From assembly GCF_001591365.1 (NCBI RefSeq), contig NZ_BCUT01000008.1, forward strand, positions 62,001 to 126,000: a DNA stretch of 64,000 nucleotides. Direction: 5' to 3'. Source of the DNA: Variovorax paradoxus NBRC 15149 (GTDB taxonomy: Bacteria > Pseudomonadota > Gammaproteobacteria > Burkholderiales > Burkholderiaceae_C). The position numbers and the translations under genes are program-made. This document shows positions 7,994 through 17,852 of the stretch, one piece after another (within the stretch, counting starts at the first letter, position 1; each line of letters starts with the position of its first letter). The notes below the pieces were generated by a model. The model was not told the origin of the DNA. It was given only the letters and a program-made list of their open reading frames with translations, and searched no databases.

Positions 7994-8995
7994 TTACTCC
8001 GCCGTGATGCCGCCGCGCTGCGCGACGAGCGACCACTTCTTCGTCTCGCTCGCCAGGAAGGTGCGGAACTCGGCCGGTGGCGTGAGCGTGATGTCGGCGC
8101 CCTGGTCATGCATCTGCTTTTGCACCGCGGGGTCGGCCGCGACCTTCTTCAGGTCCTGGTTGATCTGCGCAACGATCGGGGCCGGCAGGCCGGCCGGGCC
8201 GAACAGGCCATACCAGCTCAGCGACTCGACACCGTTCAAACCCGCTTCCTTGAAGGTCATCGCATCGGGGAACAGCGGCATGCGGCGATCGGCCGCAACG
8301 CCCACCACGCGCAGCGCGCCCGAGCGCACGTGCGGCAGAGCAGTCAGCACGCTGGTCACGCCCATCGGCAGGTGGCCGCCGATGATGTCGACCATGATCG
8401 GCGCACCGCCCTTGTAGGGCACGCCGGTCAGCTTGAGATGGCCGACCTGGCGGATCAGTTCGCCGGTCAGGCGCGTCTGCCCTTCCGAGTAGCCGCAGCC
8501 CAGCTCTTCCTTGCGCGCCGCGGCCAGCAGGTCGGCCAGCGTCTTGTAGGGGCCGTTGGCCTGCACCACCAGCACCGAAGGCGAGTTCGCGATGTTGGTG
8601 ATGGGCGTGAAGGCCTTGTCGGTGTCGTAGGGCAGCGACTTCATCAGCACCGGGTTGACCGCGTGCGAGCCCACCACCAGCAGCAGCGTGTGGCCATCGG
8701 GCGCCGAGCGTGCCACGGTGCTGGAGCCGATCACGCCGTTGGCGCCGGTGCGGTTGTCCACCACCACCGACTGGCCCCACAGCTCCGACAGGCGCTGCGC
8801 CATCAGGCGGCCCACGATGTCGGTGCCGCCGCCGGCGGAATACGGCACCACGAGCGTGACGGCCTTGCTCGGGTACTTGGCGCCCTGCGCGAAGGCGGTG
8901 CCGCCCGTGCCGACGGCGGCGAATGAGGCGAATGACGCGAGGCCGGCGAGCATCTGGCGGCGGTTGGGATGAGGAAGGTTGAAGGTCGGGTTCAT
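7994..8995 (-). CDS. Bug-family (TctC) periplasmic solute-binding protein, second copy
   Basis: This 333-residue receptor has a twin-Arg-like leader ([20 protein letters not shown]) and the family start [19 protein letters not shown]. It then carries [12 protein letters not shown] and a C-terminal lobe with [15 protein letters not shown]. It is clearly paralogous to the Bug protein at 6091-7089 but well diverged, so the two may bind different intermediates or isomers. The start overlaps the stop of the HMG-CoA-lyase-like gene as ATGA, fixing it at 8995. Confidence 0.9.
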   Translation of the reverse strand: MNPTFNLPHPNRRQMLAGLASFASFAAVGTGGTAFAQGAKYPSKAVTLVVPYSAGGGTDIVGRLMAQRLSELWGQSVVVDNRTGANGVIGSSTVARSAPDGHTLLLVVGSHAVNPVLMKSLPYDTDKAFTPITNIANSPSVLVVQANGPYKTLADLLAAARKEELGCGYSEGQTRLTGELIRQVGHLKLTGVPYKGGAPIMVDIIGGHLPMGVTSVLTALPHVRSGALRVVGVAADRRMPLFPDAMTFKEAGLNGVESLSWYGLFGPAGLPAPIVAQINQDLKKVAADPAVQKQMHDQGADITLTPPAEFRTFLASETKKWSLVAQRGGITAE

Positions 8996-9933
8996 GCAAG
9001 TCTCCTGGTGTTGTCTTGTGTGTCCTTGTCGCGCTGGCGGCGCAGCCAGGCGATGGCGCGGCCGCCAAGCGGCCGTTGCAGTTCGTCTTGCGCGAAGTCC
9101 ACCGCCGCGAGCAGGCCGGCGAGCGAGATGCCGGTGGCAAAGCCGCTGCGCTCGGCCATGAGCACAAGGTCTTCCGTCGCCAGGTTGCCTGCAGCGCCGG
9201 GCGCGAACGGGCAGCCGCCGATGCCGCCGACGCTCGCATCGAAGCGGCGCACGCCGGCCTCGAGCGCCGCCCATGCATTGGCCACGCCCATGCCGCGCGT
9301 GTCGTGCAGGTGCACCGCGAGGCGCTCGATCGGCACCACGCCGCGCAGCGCCGAAATGCGCTCCTTCACCTGGCCCGGCGAGGCCGAGCCGATGGTGTCG
9401 GCGATGACGATCTCGTCGGCCGCGGCGGCGTGCATGCGGGCCGACAGGCGCAGCACCTCGTCGAGTGGCGTCTCGCCCTCGAAGGGGCAGTCGAAGGCCA
9501 CGGCCACGTAGGCGCGCGTGCGCATGCCCAGCGCGCGCGCGGCGGCGATCGTCTGCTCGCTCACTTCGGTCGCCTGGTCCAGGCCCATGTTGATGTTCTT
9601 GCGGTTCATGGTCTCGGTGGCCGAAAGCACGACGGCGATCTCCTTCGCGCCGGCCGCGTGCGCGCGCTCCAGCCCCTTGAGGTTGGGCACCAGCACCGAG
9701 GTGCGCAGCGCCGCAAAGCGCGCCTGCACCTGCGGCACGAGTTCGCCGGCGTCGGCCATCTGCGGCACGGCCTTCGGCGAGACAAAACTGGCCGCCTCGA
9801 TGCTGCGCAGGCCGGCCTCGGCCAGCAGTTCGATCAGGCGCAGCTTGCCCTCGGTGCCGACGCGGATCGCCTGGTTCTGCAAACCGTCGCGCGGCGCGAC
9901 GTCGGTGATGTGGATCGCTTCCCTCGCGCTCAT
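8992..9933 (-). CDS. Hydroxymethylglutaryl-CoA lyase family protein
   Basis: This 313-residue DRE-TIM metallolyase carries the N-terminal catalytic VAPRDGLQNQ motif, barrel ligands including HLHDTRGMG, and the C-terminal loop GGIGGCPFAPGAAGN that supplies the catalytic Cys. Family members cleave 3-hydroxy-3-methylacyl-CoA compounds to acetyl-CoA plus an oxo acid. Because the upstream gene is a CoA-transferase, the substrate is probably a CoA thioester made by that enzyme, such as a citramalyl- or HMG-like thioester. Both ends overlap neighbours by ATGA, so expression is tightly coupled. Leucine-catabolism neighbours (liuA/B/D) are absent, which argues against a simple mvaB role. Confidence 0.88.
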   Translation of the reverse strand: MSAREAIHITDVAPRDGLQNQAIRVGTEGKLRLIELLAEAGLRSIEAASFVSPKAVPQMADAGELVPQVQARFAALRTSVLVPNLKGLERAHAAGAKEIAVVLSATETMNRKNINMGLDQATEVSEQTIAAARALGMRTRAYVAVAFDCPFEGETPLDEVLRLSARMHAAAADEIVIADTIGSASPGQVKERISALRGVVPIERLAVHLHDTRGMGVANAWAALEAGVRRFDASVGGIGGCPFAPGAAGNLATEDLVLMAERSGFATGISLAGLLAAVDFAQDELQRPLGGRAIAWLRRQRDKDTQDNTRRLA

Positions 9934-11129
9934 GCAATCGCCCCTTCGGCGCGCAGTGCTTCGAGCTTGTCGGGTGCGTAGCCGACAAGCTCGCCGAGCA
10001 CCTGGCGCGTGTTTTCGCCGAGCGCCGGCGGACAGGTGAACGCCCTGCCCTTGTCGGCTGCCGACAGCTTGATCGGGTTGCCCGGCATGCGCACGCGTTC
10101 GCCGGTCTTCAGCGGCACCTCGACCACCATGTCGCGCGCCAGCACCTGTGCATCGCTCAGCGCCTGCTCGAAGTTGTTGACCGGGCCGCACGGAATGCGC
10201 GCCTCGCGCAGACGCTCGAGCCAATGGGCGGTCGGTTGCTTGCGCATCGCTTCGCCGACCACCGCATCGATCTCGGCCTTGGCCGCGAAGCGCACCGGCT
10301 GCTGGCGGTATTCGGGCTTGCGCAGCGCCGGCAGGTCGATGAACTCGACGAAGCGATCGAAGAACGGGTCGCCGATGCACGCAATGATCACGTGGCCATC
10401 GGCTGTCGGGTAGCTGTTGTACGGCACATGCACGAAATGCCCGTTGCCGATGCCTTCGGGCACGTGGCCCGACAGCAGATGCATCGTCGCCATGTAGTTG
10501 AGCAGCGAGATCTGCGCGTCGAGCATCGAAATGTCGACGTGCTGGCCCACGCCGGTCCGGTCGCGCTCCACCAGCGCGGCCAGTACGCCCATCGCGCCGA
10601 ACATGCCGCCGCCGAGGTCGCCAATGGGGATGCCGCTGCGCGTCGGGCCCGTCTCGGGCGTGCCGGTGATCGACATGCCGCCGCCCATCGCCTGCACCAC
10701 CTGGTCGAAGGCCGGGCGCTGCGTCTGCGGGCCGGTCTGGCCGAAGCCGGTGACCGAGCAGGTGACGATGCGCGGGTTCACCTTGGCAAGCGAGGCGTAG
10801 TCGATGCCGAGCCGCCCGGTCACGCCGACGCTGAAGTTGTCGAACACCACGTCGGCCTTGCGCACGAGATCGAGAAACACCGCCTTGCCGGCCGGCGTCT
10901 TGAGGTCGACGCACACGCTCTCCTTGTTGCGGTTGAGCGTGAGGTAGTACGCCCCCATGCCGTCGCGCGAGTAGTGCGGGTCGTTCTCCAGCAGCCGGCG
11001 GGTGCCTTCGCCGCTGCCGGGCGGCTCGACCTTGATGGTGCGTGCGCCGAGGTCGGCCAGCAGCATGGTGCCGTAGGGGCCGGACAGCATGTGTGTCAGG
11101 TCCAGCACGGTGATGTGTTCGAGTGCCAC
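9930..11129 (-). CDS. CaiB/BaiF family (class III) CoA-transferase
   Basis: This 399-residue class III CoA-transferase has the N-terminal LDLTHMLSGPYGTMLLADLGA nucleotide-binding region, the KVEPPGSGEGTR loop, NRNKESVCVDLKT, and the DISMLDAQ segment near the catalytic Asp. The GTG start at 11129 (VALEHITVLDL) is preceded by GGAGA at 8-9 bp; no family-like residues precede it. It is first in a five-gene operon transcribed from a sigma-54-type promoter (11169-11183). It would activate the imported acid by moving CoA from a donor such as succinyl-CoA or acetyl-CoA, ready for the lyase encoded next. Confidence 0.9.
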   Translation of the reverse strand: MALEHITVLDLTHMLSGPYGTMLLADLGARTIKVEPPGSGEGTRRLLENDPHYSRDGMGAYYLTLNRNKESVCVDLKTPAGKAVFLDLVRKADVVFDNFSVGVTGRLGIDYASLAKVNPRIVTCSVTGFGQTGPQTQRPAFDQVVQAMGGGMSITGTPETGPTRSGIPIGDLGGGMFGAMGVLAALVERDRTGVGQHVDISMLDAQISLLNYMATMHLLSGHVPEGIGNGHFVHVPYNSYPTADGHVIIACIGDPFFDRFVEFIDLPALRKPEYRQQPVRFAAKAEIDAVVGEAMRKQPTAHWLERLREARIPCGPVNNFEQALSDAQVLARDMVVEVPLKTGERVRMPGNPIKLSAADKGRAFTCPPALGENTRQVLGELVGYAPDKLEALRAEGAIA

Positions 11130-11168
11130 GTTCAATGTCTCCGAAAGGTTGGCGAATGCCCAGCTATC

Positions 11169-11183
11169 GCAGGGGCCGTGCCA
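11169..11183 (-). promoter_or_regulatory. Sigma-54 (RpoN) promoter of the CoA-transferase operon
   Basis: On the minus strand the sequence TGGCACG-GCCC-CTGC matches the -24/-12 consensus TGGCACR-N4-TTGC with one change (T to C). The invariant GG-N10-GC spacing is kept. It would start transcription about 30 bp upstream of the GTG at 11129. A PrpR-like sigma-54 activator is encoded divergently. Confidence 0.75.
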
Positions 11184-11266
11184 GCGCTCGAAACGCGTGC
11201 AAGTGATTGATTTGAAAGGGATTGTCGTTCTTCCGATCACCTCCTTGCGTTGCAATGCGACGCCCG

Positions 11267-11278
11267 TGAAACATTGAT

Positions 11279-11286
<8 letters not shown>
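11267..11286. promoter_or_regulatory. Perfect 8-4-8 inverted repeat, probable enhancer (UAS) for the sigma-54 activator
   Basis: TGAAACAT-TGAT-ATGTTTCA is a perfect inverted repeat about 85-100 bp upstream of the sigma-54 promoter, the usual place for activator binding. It overlaps the first possible start codon of the regulator gene, so it may also autoregulate that gene. A weaker palindrome centred on TTGCAA lies at about 11245-11260. Confidence 0.65.
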
Positions 11287-13258
<1,972 letters not shown>

Positions 13259-13325
13259 TGCAGCGTTCGCCCCTGGACCGAACCCACGCACCTGATCTAT
13301 CCTGCCCCAGTTCCGCCGATTCAAG

Positions 13326-13874
13326 ATGATTTCGCCCTTTCCCATCAGCTCGACCCTTCAAACCGCGATCGACGAGATCGTCGACGCCGCCGCAAAGGCC
13401 GATCGCTTCGATCGCGTCGCCGCGGTGCTGCGCGACATCACCGCCCGCTTCCATTCGCTCGGCGAGCTGGTCCACGAGGCAAGCGACGATGAAGTCCTGC
13501 TGTGCGCGAACGACACGCTGACGATCTATCACATCACCCTCACGCCGGGCCTGCAGTACCCGCCTCACAACCACTTGATGGATGCCCTCATCGGCATCTA
13601 CCGGGGCAGAGAGACAAACTTGATCTACCCGCTGTCCGACGGCCGGCTGCAGGTGCCGGAGCGGCGCGAAGCCATCGCACCCGAGGTGGTTCACCTGCCT
13701 CCCGATACCGTGCATGCGGTGGCGAACCCGGGCACGGCGCGTTCGGGCGCATTGCATGTGTACCTCGGCAATCTGCTGCACACGAAGAGGCAGATGTGGC
13801 GCTTCGCGGGGGATCGGCCCGGCGTGTTCGACAACGACCGGTATCTGGCCGAGGCGCGCGCCATCGGGCCCTGA
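13326..13874 (+). CDS. Predicted metal-dependent double-stranded beta-helix enzyme (cysteine dioxygenase-like fold)
   Basis: This 182-residue protein has an N-terminal helical segment followed by a cupin-type barrel. The core PPHNHLMDALIGIYRGRETN supplies two candidate metal-binding His residues, and LPPDTVHAVANPG gives the third. The layout resembles the COG5553 and cysteine-dioxygenase-like group of thiol dioxygenases, but the sequence alone does not establish a substrate. It is monocistronic or loosely linked to the downstream hydrolase (87-bp gap). The preceding gene, the sigma-54 activator, ends 67 bp upstream. Confidence 0.7.
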   Translation: MISPFPISSTLQTAIDEIVDAAAKADRFDRVAAVLRDITARFHSLGELVHEASDDEVLLCANDTLTIYHITLTPGLQYPPHNHLMDALIGIYRGRETNLIYPLSDGRLQVPERREAIAPEVVHLPPDTVHAVANPGTARSGALHVYLGNLLHTKRQMWRFAGDRPGVFDNDRYLAEARAIGP

Positions 13875-13961
13875 TGGCCCTGCCGGGACTCATCAGCAGG
13901 TCCCCAACGTCCGCAGGGTCAAGGGCTTGGCTGCGGTCAGCAGGAGGTGGAACATGGCGCC

Positions 13962-14879
13962 ATGTCTTCGCCAAGGCACCGATACATCAGCGTCGGCGGC
14001 ACGCAGATCTTCTACCGCGAAGCGGGGCCGCCGGATGCGCCGGCGCTTCTTCTGCTCCATGGGTTTCCGTCGTCGTCCGTGCAGTTCCGCCATCTCTTGT
14101 GGACGCTGGCCGATCGATGGCGGCTCGTCGCACCCGACTTGCCGGGCTTTGGATTCAGCGCCGTCCCCGACCACCGCCATTTCGCCTACACCTTCGCTCA
14201 TCTTGCCGAGGTGATCGAAGGCTTTGTCCGGGCCATGGGCATCGAGCCTCGCGCCCTTTACCTTCACGACTATGGAGCGCAAACCGGATTCCGGCTGCTC
14301 GCAAGCGCGGCCCTGCGGCCGGCGGCTCTCGTCATCCAGAACAGCGAGGCTTATTTCGATGCGGGCCGTACCGATGCATGGTCGTCCGCCGAAGCCTATT
14401 GGCGTGATCCCTCGGATGCCAACCGCGAGAGGATGCGTGCTTCGCTTCTCAATGAAGACGGCATCCGCAGCGAGTTCGTCGAACAGCTTCCCGCCCACAT
14501 CGCCGAGCGCATCGATCCCGCGGTCATCCGCCTGGCATGCGACCACGTCCAGCGGCCGGGCGTGGCCGATGCGCTGCTCGATCTTCATCGCGACTATGGG
14601 AGCAACGTCGCGTTCTATCCTGCGATCCAGGCGTACCTGCGCCGCTCTCGCCTTCCGACCCTGATCCTCTGGGGACGGTGCGATCAGTACTACCGGCCAG
14701 CGCAGGCGGAGGCCTTTCGCCAGGACCTGCCGGATGCCGCGATCGAATACTTCGACGGCGGCCACTGGCTTCTCGAGACGCACCCTGGCGAGGTGGCTGC
14801 GGCCGTGCAGAACTTTTTGCAGCGGCACCTCGCGCCGCCGGCCCTTCGTCCACTTCACGAAATGCGAGGCGTCCAATGA
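13962..14879 (+). CDS. Alpha/beta hydrolase, haloalkane dehalogenase/epoxide hydrolase-like
   Basis: This 305-residue alpha/beta hydrolase has the oxyanion-hole HGFPSSSVQF (about residues 35-45). The nucleophile elbow LHDYGAQTG has Asp rather than Ser as nucleophile, and the catalytic His lies in GGHWLLETHP near the C terminus. An Asp nucleophile is typical of haloalkane dehalogenases and epoxide hydrolases. AGGAGG at 13942-13947 precedes both a GTG at 13947 and the ATG at 13962; MSSPRHRYISVGG fits the family start. It lies 28 bp before the arginase-like gene and may be cotranscribed with it. Confidence 0.82.
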   Translation: MSSPRHRYISVGGTQIFYREAGPPDAPALLLLHGFPSSSVQFRHLLWTLADRWRLVAPDLPGFGFSAVPDHRHFAYTFAHLAEVIEGFVRAMGIEPRALYLHDYGAQTGFRLLASAALRPAALVIQNSEAYFDAGRTDAWSSAEAYWRDPSDANRERMRASLLNEDGIRSEFVEQLPAHIAERIDPAVIRLACDHVQRPGVADALLDLHRDYGSNVAFYPAIQAYLRRSRLPTLILWGRCDQYYRPAQAEAFRQDLPDAAIEYFDGGHWLLETHPGEVAAAVQNFLQRHLAPPALRPLHEMRGVQ

Positions 14880-14907
14880 AAGAACCCGTCTTGCCGTGGA
14901 GCACCTG

Positions 14908-15804
14908 ATGCCGACCCGACGCTATGCCATCCTTGAAGCGCCCTCCACGCTCGGCCTGTCGACCGACGGCGTGGAGCGCCTGCCCGGCCGGCTGCTGGAA
15001 CTGGGACTCGCAGACCGCATCCATGCGCGCCGTGCCGGGCGGCTGGCCGTTCCGCCGAAAGACCCGAAGCCCGATCCATCCACCCTGGTGCTGAATGCCG
15101 ATGCGATCGCGTCGTGGTCGCCCACGCTCGCCGATGCCGTGGAGAAGGTGCTGGACGCGGGCGAATTCCCGATGGTGCTCGGCGGCGACTGCACGATCGT
15201 GCTGGGTTCGATGCTCGCGCTGCGCCGGCGCGGCCGCTACGGCCTGTTCTTCATCGACGGCAACGCCGATTTCTTCCAGCCCGAGGCCGAACCCAACGGC
15301 GAGGGTGCGTCCATGGACCTGGCCTTCGTCACCGGCCACGGGCCGGCGCTGCTGACCAACCTGGAAGGCCACCGTCCGCTGGTGCGGCCCGAGGACACCG
15401 TCGCCTTCGCGTTCCGCGACCACGAAGACCAGGCCCAATTCGGCAGCCAGCCTTTGCCGGCGGAGCTCATGGCCTGCGATCTCCCCACCATCCGCCGCCT
15501 GGGTGTCGAAGCCGCAACCCGTGCGGCCATCGACCACCTGACGCGGCCCGAGCTCGACGGCTTCTTCATCCACCTGGACGCCGATTGCCTCGACGATGCC
15601 CTCATGCCGGCGGTCGATTTCCGCGTACCGGGCGGGCTGTCATGGGACGAACTGTCGACCGCGCTCCGGCTCATCCTGGCGAGCGGAAAGGCCGTCGGCA
15701 TGGAGGTCACCATCTACAACCCGCGCCTCGACGAGGATGGCAGCGCCGGCAGCGGCCTTGTTGCGGTGCTGGCCGAGGCGCTGGGGACGGCCGCGCCTGC
15801 TTGA
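14908..15804 (+). CDS. Arginase/ureohydrolase-family protein with substituted metal ligands
   Basis: This 298-residue protein keeps the ureohydrolase fold signatures but with changes. GGDC (92-95) replaces GGDH, FIDGNAD (115-121) replaces DAHxD, and HLDADCLDD holds the last Asp pair. In arginase the Mn ligands are two His and four Asp; here both His positions are changed (to Cys and Asn) while the four Asp are kept. A subgroup with GGDC and DGHxD exists in databases as uncharacterised arginase family proteins, but Asn in place of the second His is unusual. TGGAG precedes the ATG at a good distance. The substrate is unknown, and one or no metal may be bound. Confidence 0.8.
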   Translation: MPTRRYAILEAPSTLGLSTDGVERLPGRLLELGLADRIHARRAGRLAVPPKDPKPDPSTLVLNADAIASWSPTLADAVEKVLDAGEFPMVLGGDCTIVLGSMLALRRRGRYGLFFIDGNADFFQPEAEPNGEGASMDLAFVTGHGPALLTNLEGHRPLVRPEDTVAFAFRDHEDQAQFGSQPLPAELMACDLPTIRRLGVEAATRAAIDHLTRPELDGFFIHLDADCLDDALMPAVDFRVPGGLSWDELSTALRLILASGKAVGMEVTIYNPRLDEDGSAGSGLVAVLAEALGTAAPA

Positions 15805-15851
15805 GGGGCTGGGGCCTCCCGGCGAATCGTGGCCGCCCCTTACCCACGAGG

Positions 15852-15879
15852 CGGGATCGCACCGAAATTCGCGATCCCG
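15852..15879. terminator. Hairpin between convergent genes
   Basis: CGGGATCGC and GCGATCCCG form a perfect 9-bp stem with a 10-base loop between the stop codons of the arginase-like gene (+) and the reductase gene (-). There is no clear T-run on either side, so termination efficiency is uncertain. Confidence 0.4.
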
Positions 15880-15887
15880 ATTCATCA

Positions 15888-16487
15888 TCAATCGAACTTG
15901 ACCAAGTCCTTGAAGATCAGCTGACCCCAGCTATTTCCGCGCGCCTGCACAAGCAGTCCACCTTCCGAAAGCCCGCCAAGCTTGATCGGCGCGAAACCGA
16001 GGTTTTCCGCAAGCGCACCGATCTCCGCCGCGGCGCCGTCATCGTCGCTCGCGAGGAACACGACTCTCCTGCCGCCATGTACGGCCGGGTCTTGTTCAAG
16101 GACCGCGGCCGCCAAATGGTTGAAACCCTTGACCAGCCGTCCACCAGAGAAGGCCTGCGCGACGGCCTTGGAAGAAGGCTGTCCTCCCAGTTCCTCGGGG
16201 GACACGCCGTAGGCATTGGTCACGTCGACGATGGTCTTTCCTTGCCAGCTGGGCAGCGCCTTCGCGACATCCTTGTGCGACTCGAACCGGACAGCCAGAA
16301 AGACGACGTCCGCCTTGACGGCTTCCGCCAGGGTTTTGGGAATGACCTCGGGCCCGATCGCGGCCGCGGCGGATGCAAAGCTTTCCGGGTCGCGCGTGGT
16401 TGCAACGGATACCTCGATGCCGCTTCGGGCAAACGCCTTGGCCAGGGCCTGGCCGATGCTGCCGAAGCCGATGATTGCGTAGCTCAT
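15888..16487 (-). CDS. NADPH-dependent F420 reductase-like oxidoreductase
   Basis: This 199-residue Rossmann protein begins MSYAIIGFGSIGQALAKAF, a GxGxxG dinucleotide site. It continues with VVFLAVRF and GKTIVDVTNAYG and ends after a short C-terminal domain, as in the NADP oxidoreductase coenzyme-F420-dependent family. Bacteria of this group lack F420, and homologues there reduce unknown compounds with NAD(P)H. It follows the SDR gene by 23 bp and is probably cotranscribed with it from a promoter facing the HxlR regulator. Confidence 0.82.
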   Translation of the reverse strand: MSYAIIGFGSIGQALAKAFARSGIEVSVATTRDPESFASAAAAIGPEVIPKTLAEAVKADVVFLAVRFESHKDVAKALPSWQGKTIVDVTNAYGVSPEELGGQPSSKAVAQAFSGGRLVKGFNHLAAAVLEQDPAVHGGRRVVFLASDDDGAAAEIGALAENLGFAPIKLGGLSEGGLLVQARGNSWGQLIFKDLVKFD

Positions 16488-16510
16488 GGATTTCCTTTTT
16501 GGTTTTCGCG

Positions 16511-17245
16511 TCAGATTTGCGCCAGGCCGCCGTCGGCGGCAACCTCGCTGGCGGTCATGAAGCTGCTGTCCTGCGACGCGAGAAATGCGGCCACCGCTCC
16601 GATCTCCGCCGGATCGGCCATGCGCTGGAGCGGATTCATCGATGCGAAGACCTTCATGCCCTCCTCGCCCAGCGCCGCCTTCGCGAGTTCGGTCGCCGTG
16701 GGCCCGGGTGACAGCACGTTGACCCGGATGCCGGTGCCCTTCAGGTCCTCCGCCCAGGTCCGCGCGAGGTTGCGCACCGCCGCCTTGCTTGCGCTGTAGG
16801 TGCTGAAGGCCGGGGCACCCGTGGTGCCGGCGCTCGAACCGGTCAGGATGATCGATGCGCCCTTGCCCATCAGCGGCAGCGCCTTCTGGACCGTGAAGAC
16901 CGTGCCCTTCACATTGGTGTCGAAGGTTTCGTCGATGTGCTCGGCGGTGATCTTGCCGAGCGCAAGCGGGCTTCCCGCCCCGGCATTGGCAAAGACGATG
17001 TCGAGGGTTCCGCGCTCGGCCTTCACCGCCGCGTAGAGCCGGTCGAGGTCGGCCTCGTCGGAGACCGAACCCTTCACGGCGCGGGCATTGGGCCCGAGTT
17101 CGGCCACTGCGGCGTCGAGCGCTTCCTGCCGGCGGCCGAAGATGAAGACGAAGGCGCCCTCCTCGATGAAGCGCTTTGCCGCGGCGCGGCCGATGCCGGT
17201 GGCGCCGCCGGTGATCACGGCGGTCTTTCCATTCAGTCTGGTCAT
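16511..17245 (-). CDS. Short-chain dehydrogenase/reductase (SDR)
   Basis: This 244-residue classical SDR has the cofactor motif TGGATGIGRAAA (about residues 12-23), NAGAGSP (NAG motif), catalytic Ser in ILTGSSAG, and YSASK with Tyr and Lys (YxxxK). Translation is placed at MTRLNGKTAV, where family similarity begins. Substrate is unknown. It is first in a two-gene minus-strand unit divergent from an HxlR regulator, an arrangement typical of oxidoreductases induced by electrophiles or quinones. Confidence 0.88.
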   Translation of the reverse strand: MTRLNGKTAVITGGATGIGRAAAKRFIEEGAFVFIFGRRQEALDAAVAELGPNARAVKGSVSDEADLDRLYAAVKAERGTLDIVFANAGAGSPLALGKITAEHIDETFDTNVKGTVFTVQKALPLMGKGASIILTGSSAGTTGAPAFSTYSASKAAVRNLARTWAEDLKGTGIRVNVLSPGPTATELAKAALGEEGMKVFASMNPLQRMADPAEIGAVAAFLASQDSSFMTASEVAADGGLAQI

Positions 17246-17295
17246 GTCATGGGATCCATAGTTGAAGTTGCACGGAAGCAGGGAACTGCTTGAGA

Positions 17296-17350
17296 ACAAG
17301 TATGGAGTTCTGATAACCTAAGGACAAGTATGCACTTTTTGGTAAGTATG
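17296..17350. promoter_or_regulatory. Three direct repeats between the SDR and hxlR genes, probable HxlR operators
   Basis: ACAAGTATG occurs at 17296-17304 and 17324-17332, and the related TAAGTATG at 17343-17350. All are in the same orientation within the 110-bp divergent intergenic region. HxlR/YodB-type regulators bind short repeated half-sites in such regions. The last copy sits a few bases before the hxlR start, so autoregulation is likely. Confidence 0.5.
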
Positions 17351-17355
17351 AAAAA

Positions 17356-17733
17356 ATGACGACGCCTTCTTCTCATCCAACCTGCGGTACCGGCGGCTTC
17401 TCCTGTGGGCTCGATGCCACGCTGCGCATCATCTCGGGCAAGTGGAAACCGTTGATCCTGTTTTTCCTGCGCGACGGCCCGAGGCGCTACGGCGAACTCA
17501 AGCGCTTGATCGAAGGCGTCAGCGACAAGGTGCTGATCCAGCATCTGAAGGATCTGGAGGCCGATCGCGTGCTGGCGCGGACCGACTACAAGGAGGTACC
17601 GCCGCGCGTGGACTACGCGCTGACCCCGCTCGGCCGCAGCCTGGCCGAAGCGATCGTTCCGCTGTGCACCTGGGGAACCGAGCACATGGCGGAAGTGGCA
17701 AGCATCTTCGCCAAGCGCGAAACTTTGTCCTAG
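17356..17733 (+). CDS. HxlR-family transcriptional regulator
   Basis: This 125-residue winged-helix regulator has Cys10 and Cys17 near the N terminus (TCGTGGFSCGLDATL). The family core ISGKWKPLILFFL, RRYGELKRLIEGVSDKVL (recognition helix) and PPRVDYALTPLG (wing) follow. HxlR members often use an N-terminal Cys to sense aldehydes, quinones or oxidants. It faces the SDR and reductase genes across a region with three direct repeats and probably controls them. Confidence 0.9.
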   Translation: MTTPSSHPTCGTGGFSCGLDATLRIISGKWKPLILFFLRDGPRRYGELKRLIEGVSDKVLIQHLKDLEADRVLARTDYKEVPPRVDYALTPLGRSLAEAIVPLCTWGTEHMAEVASIFAKRETLS

Positions 17734-17852
17734 CGGGATGGAGAAGAGCCGCTGAGTCGGAAGACCCTCCGCATTCGCGGGAGGGCGGCTGGTGGAATTC
17801 TTCCGATCAGAGTGTCAGGCTGCGCGGCAGCGGCCGGACGCGGCATCGTTCT

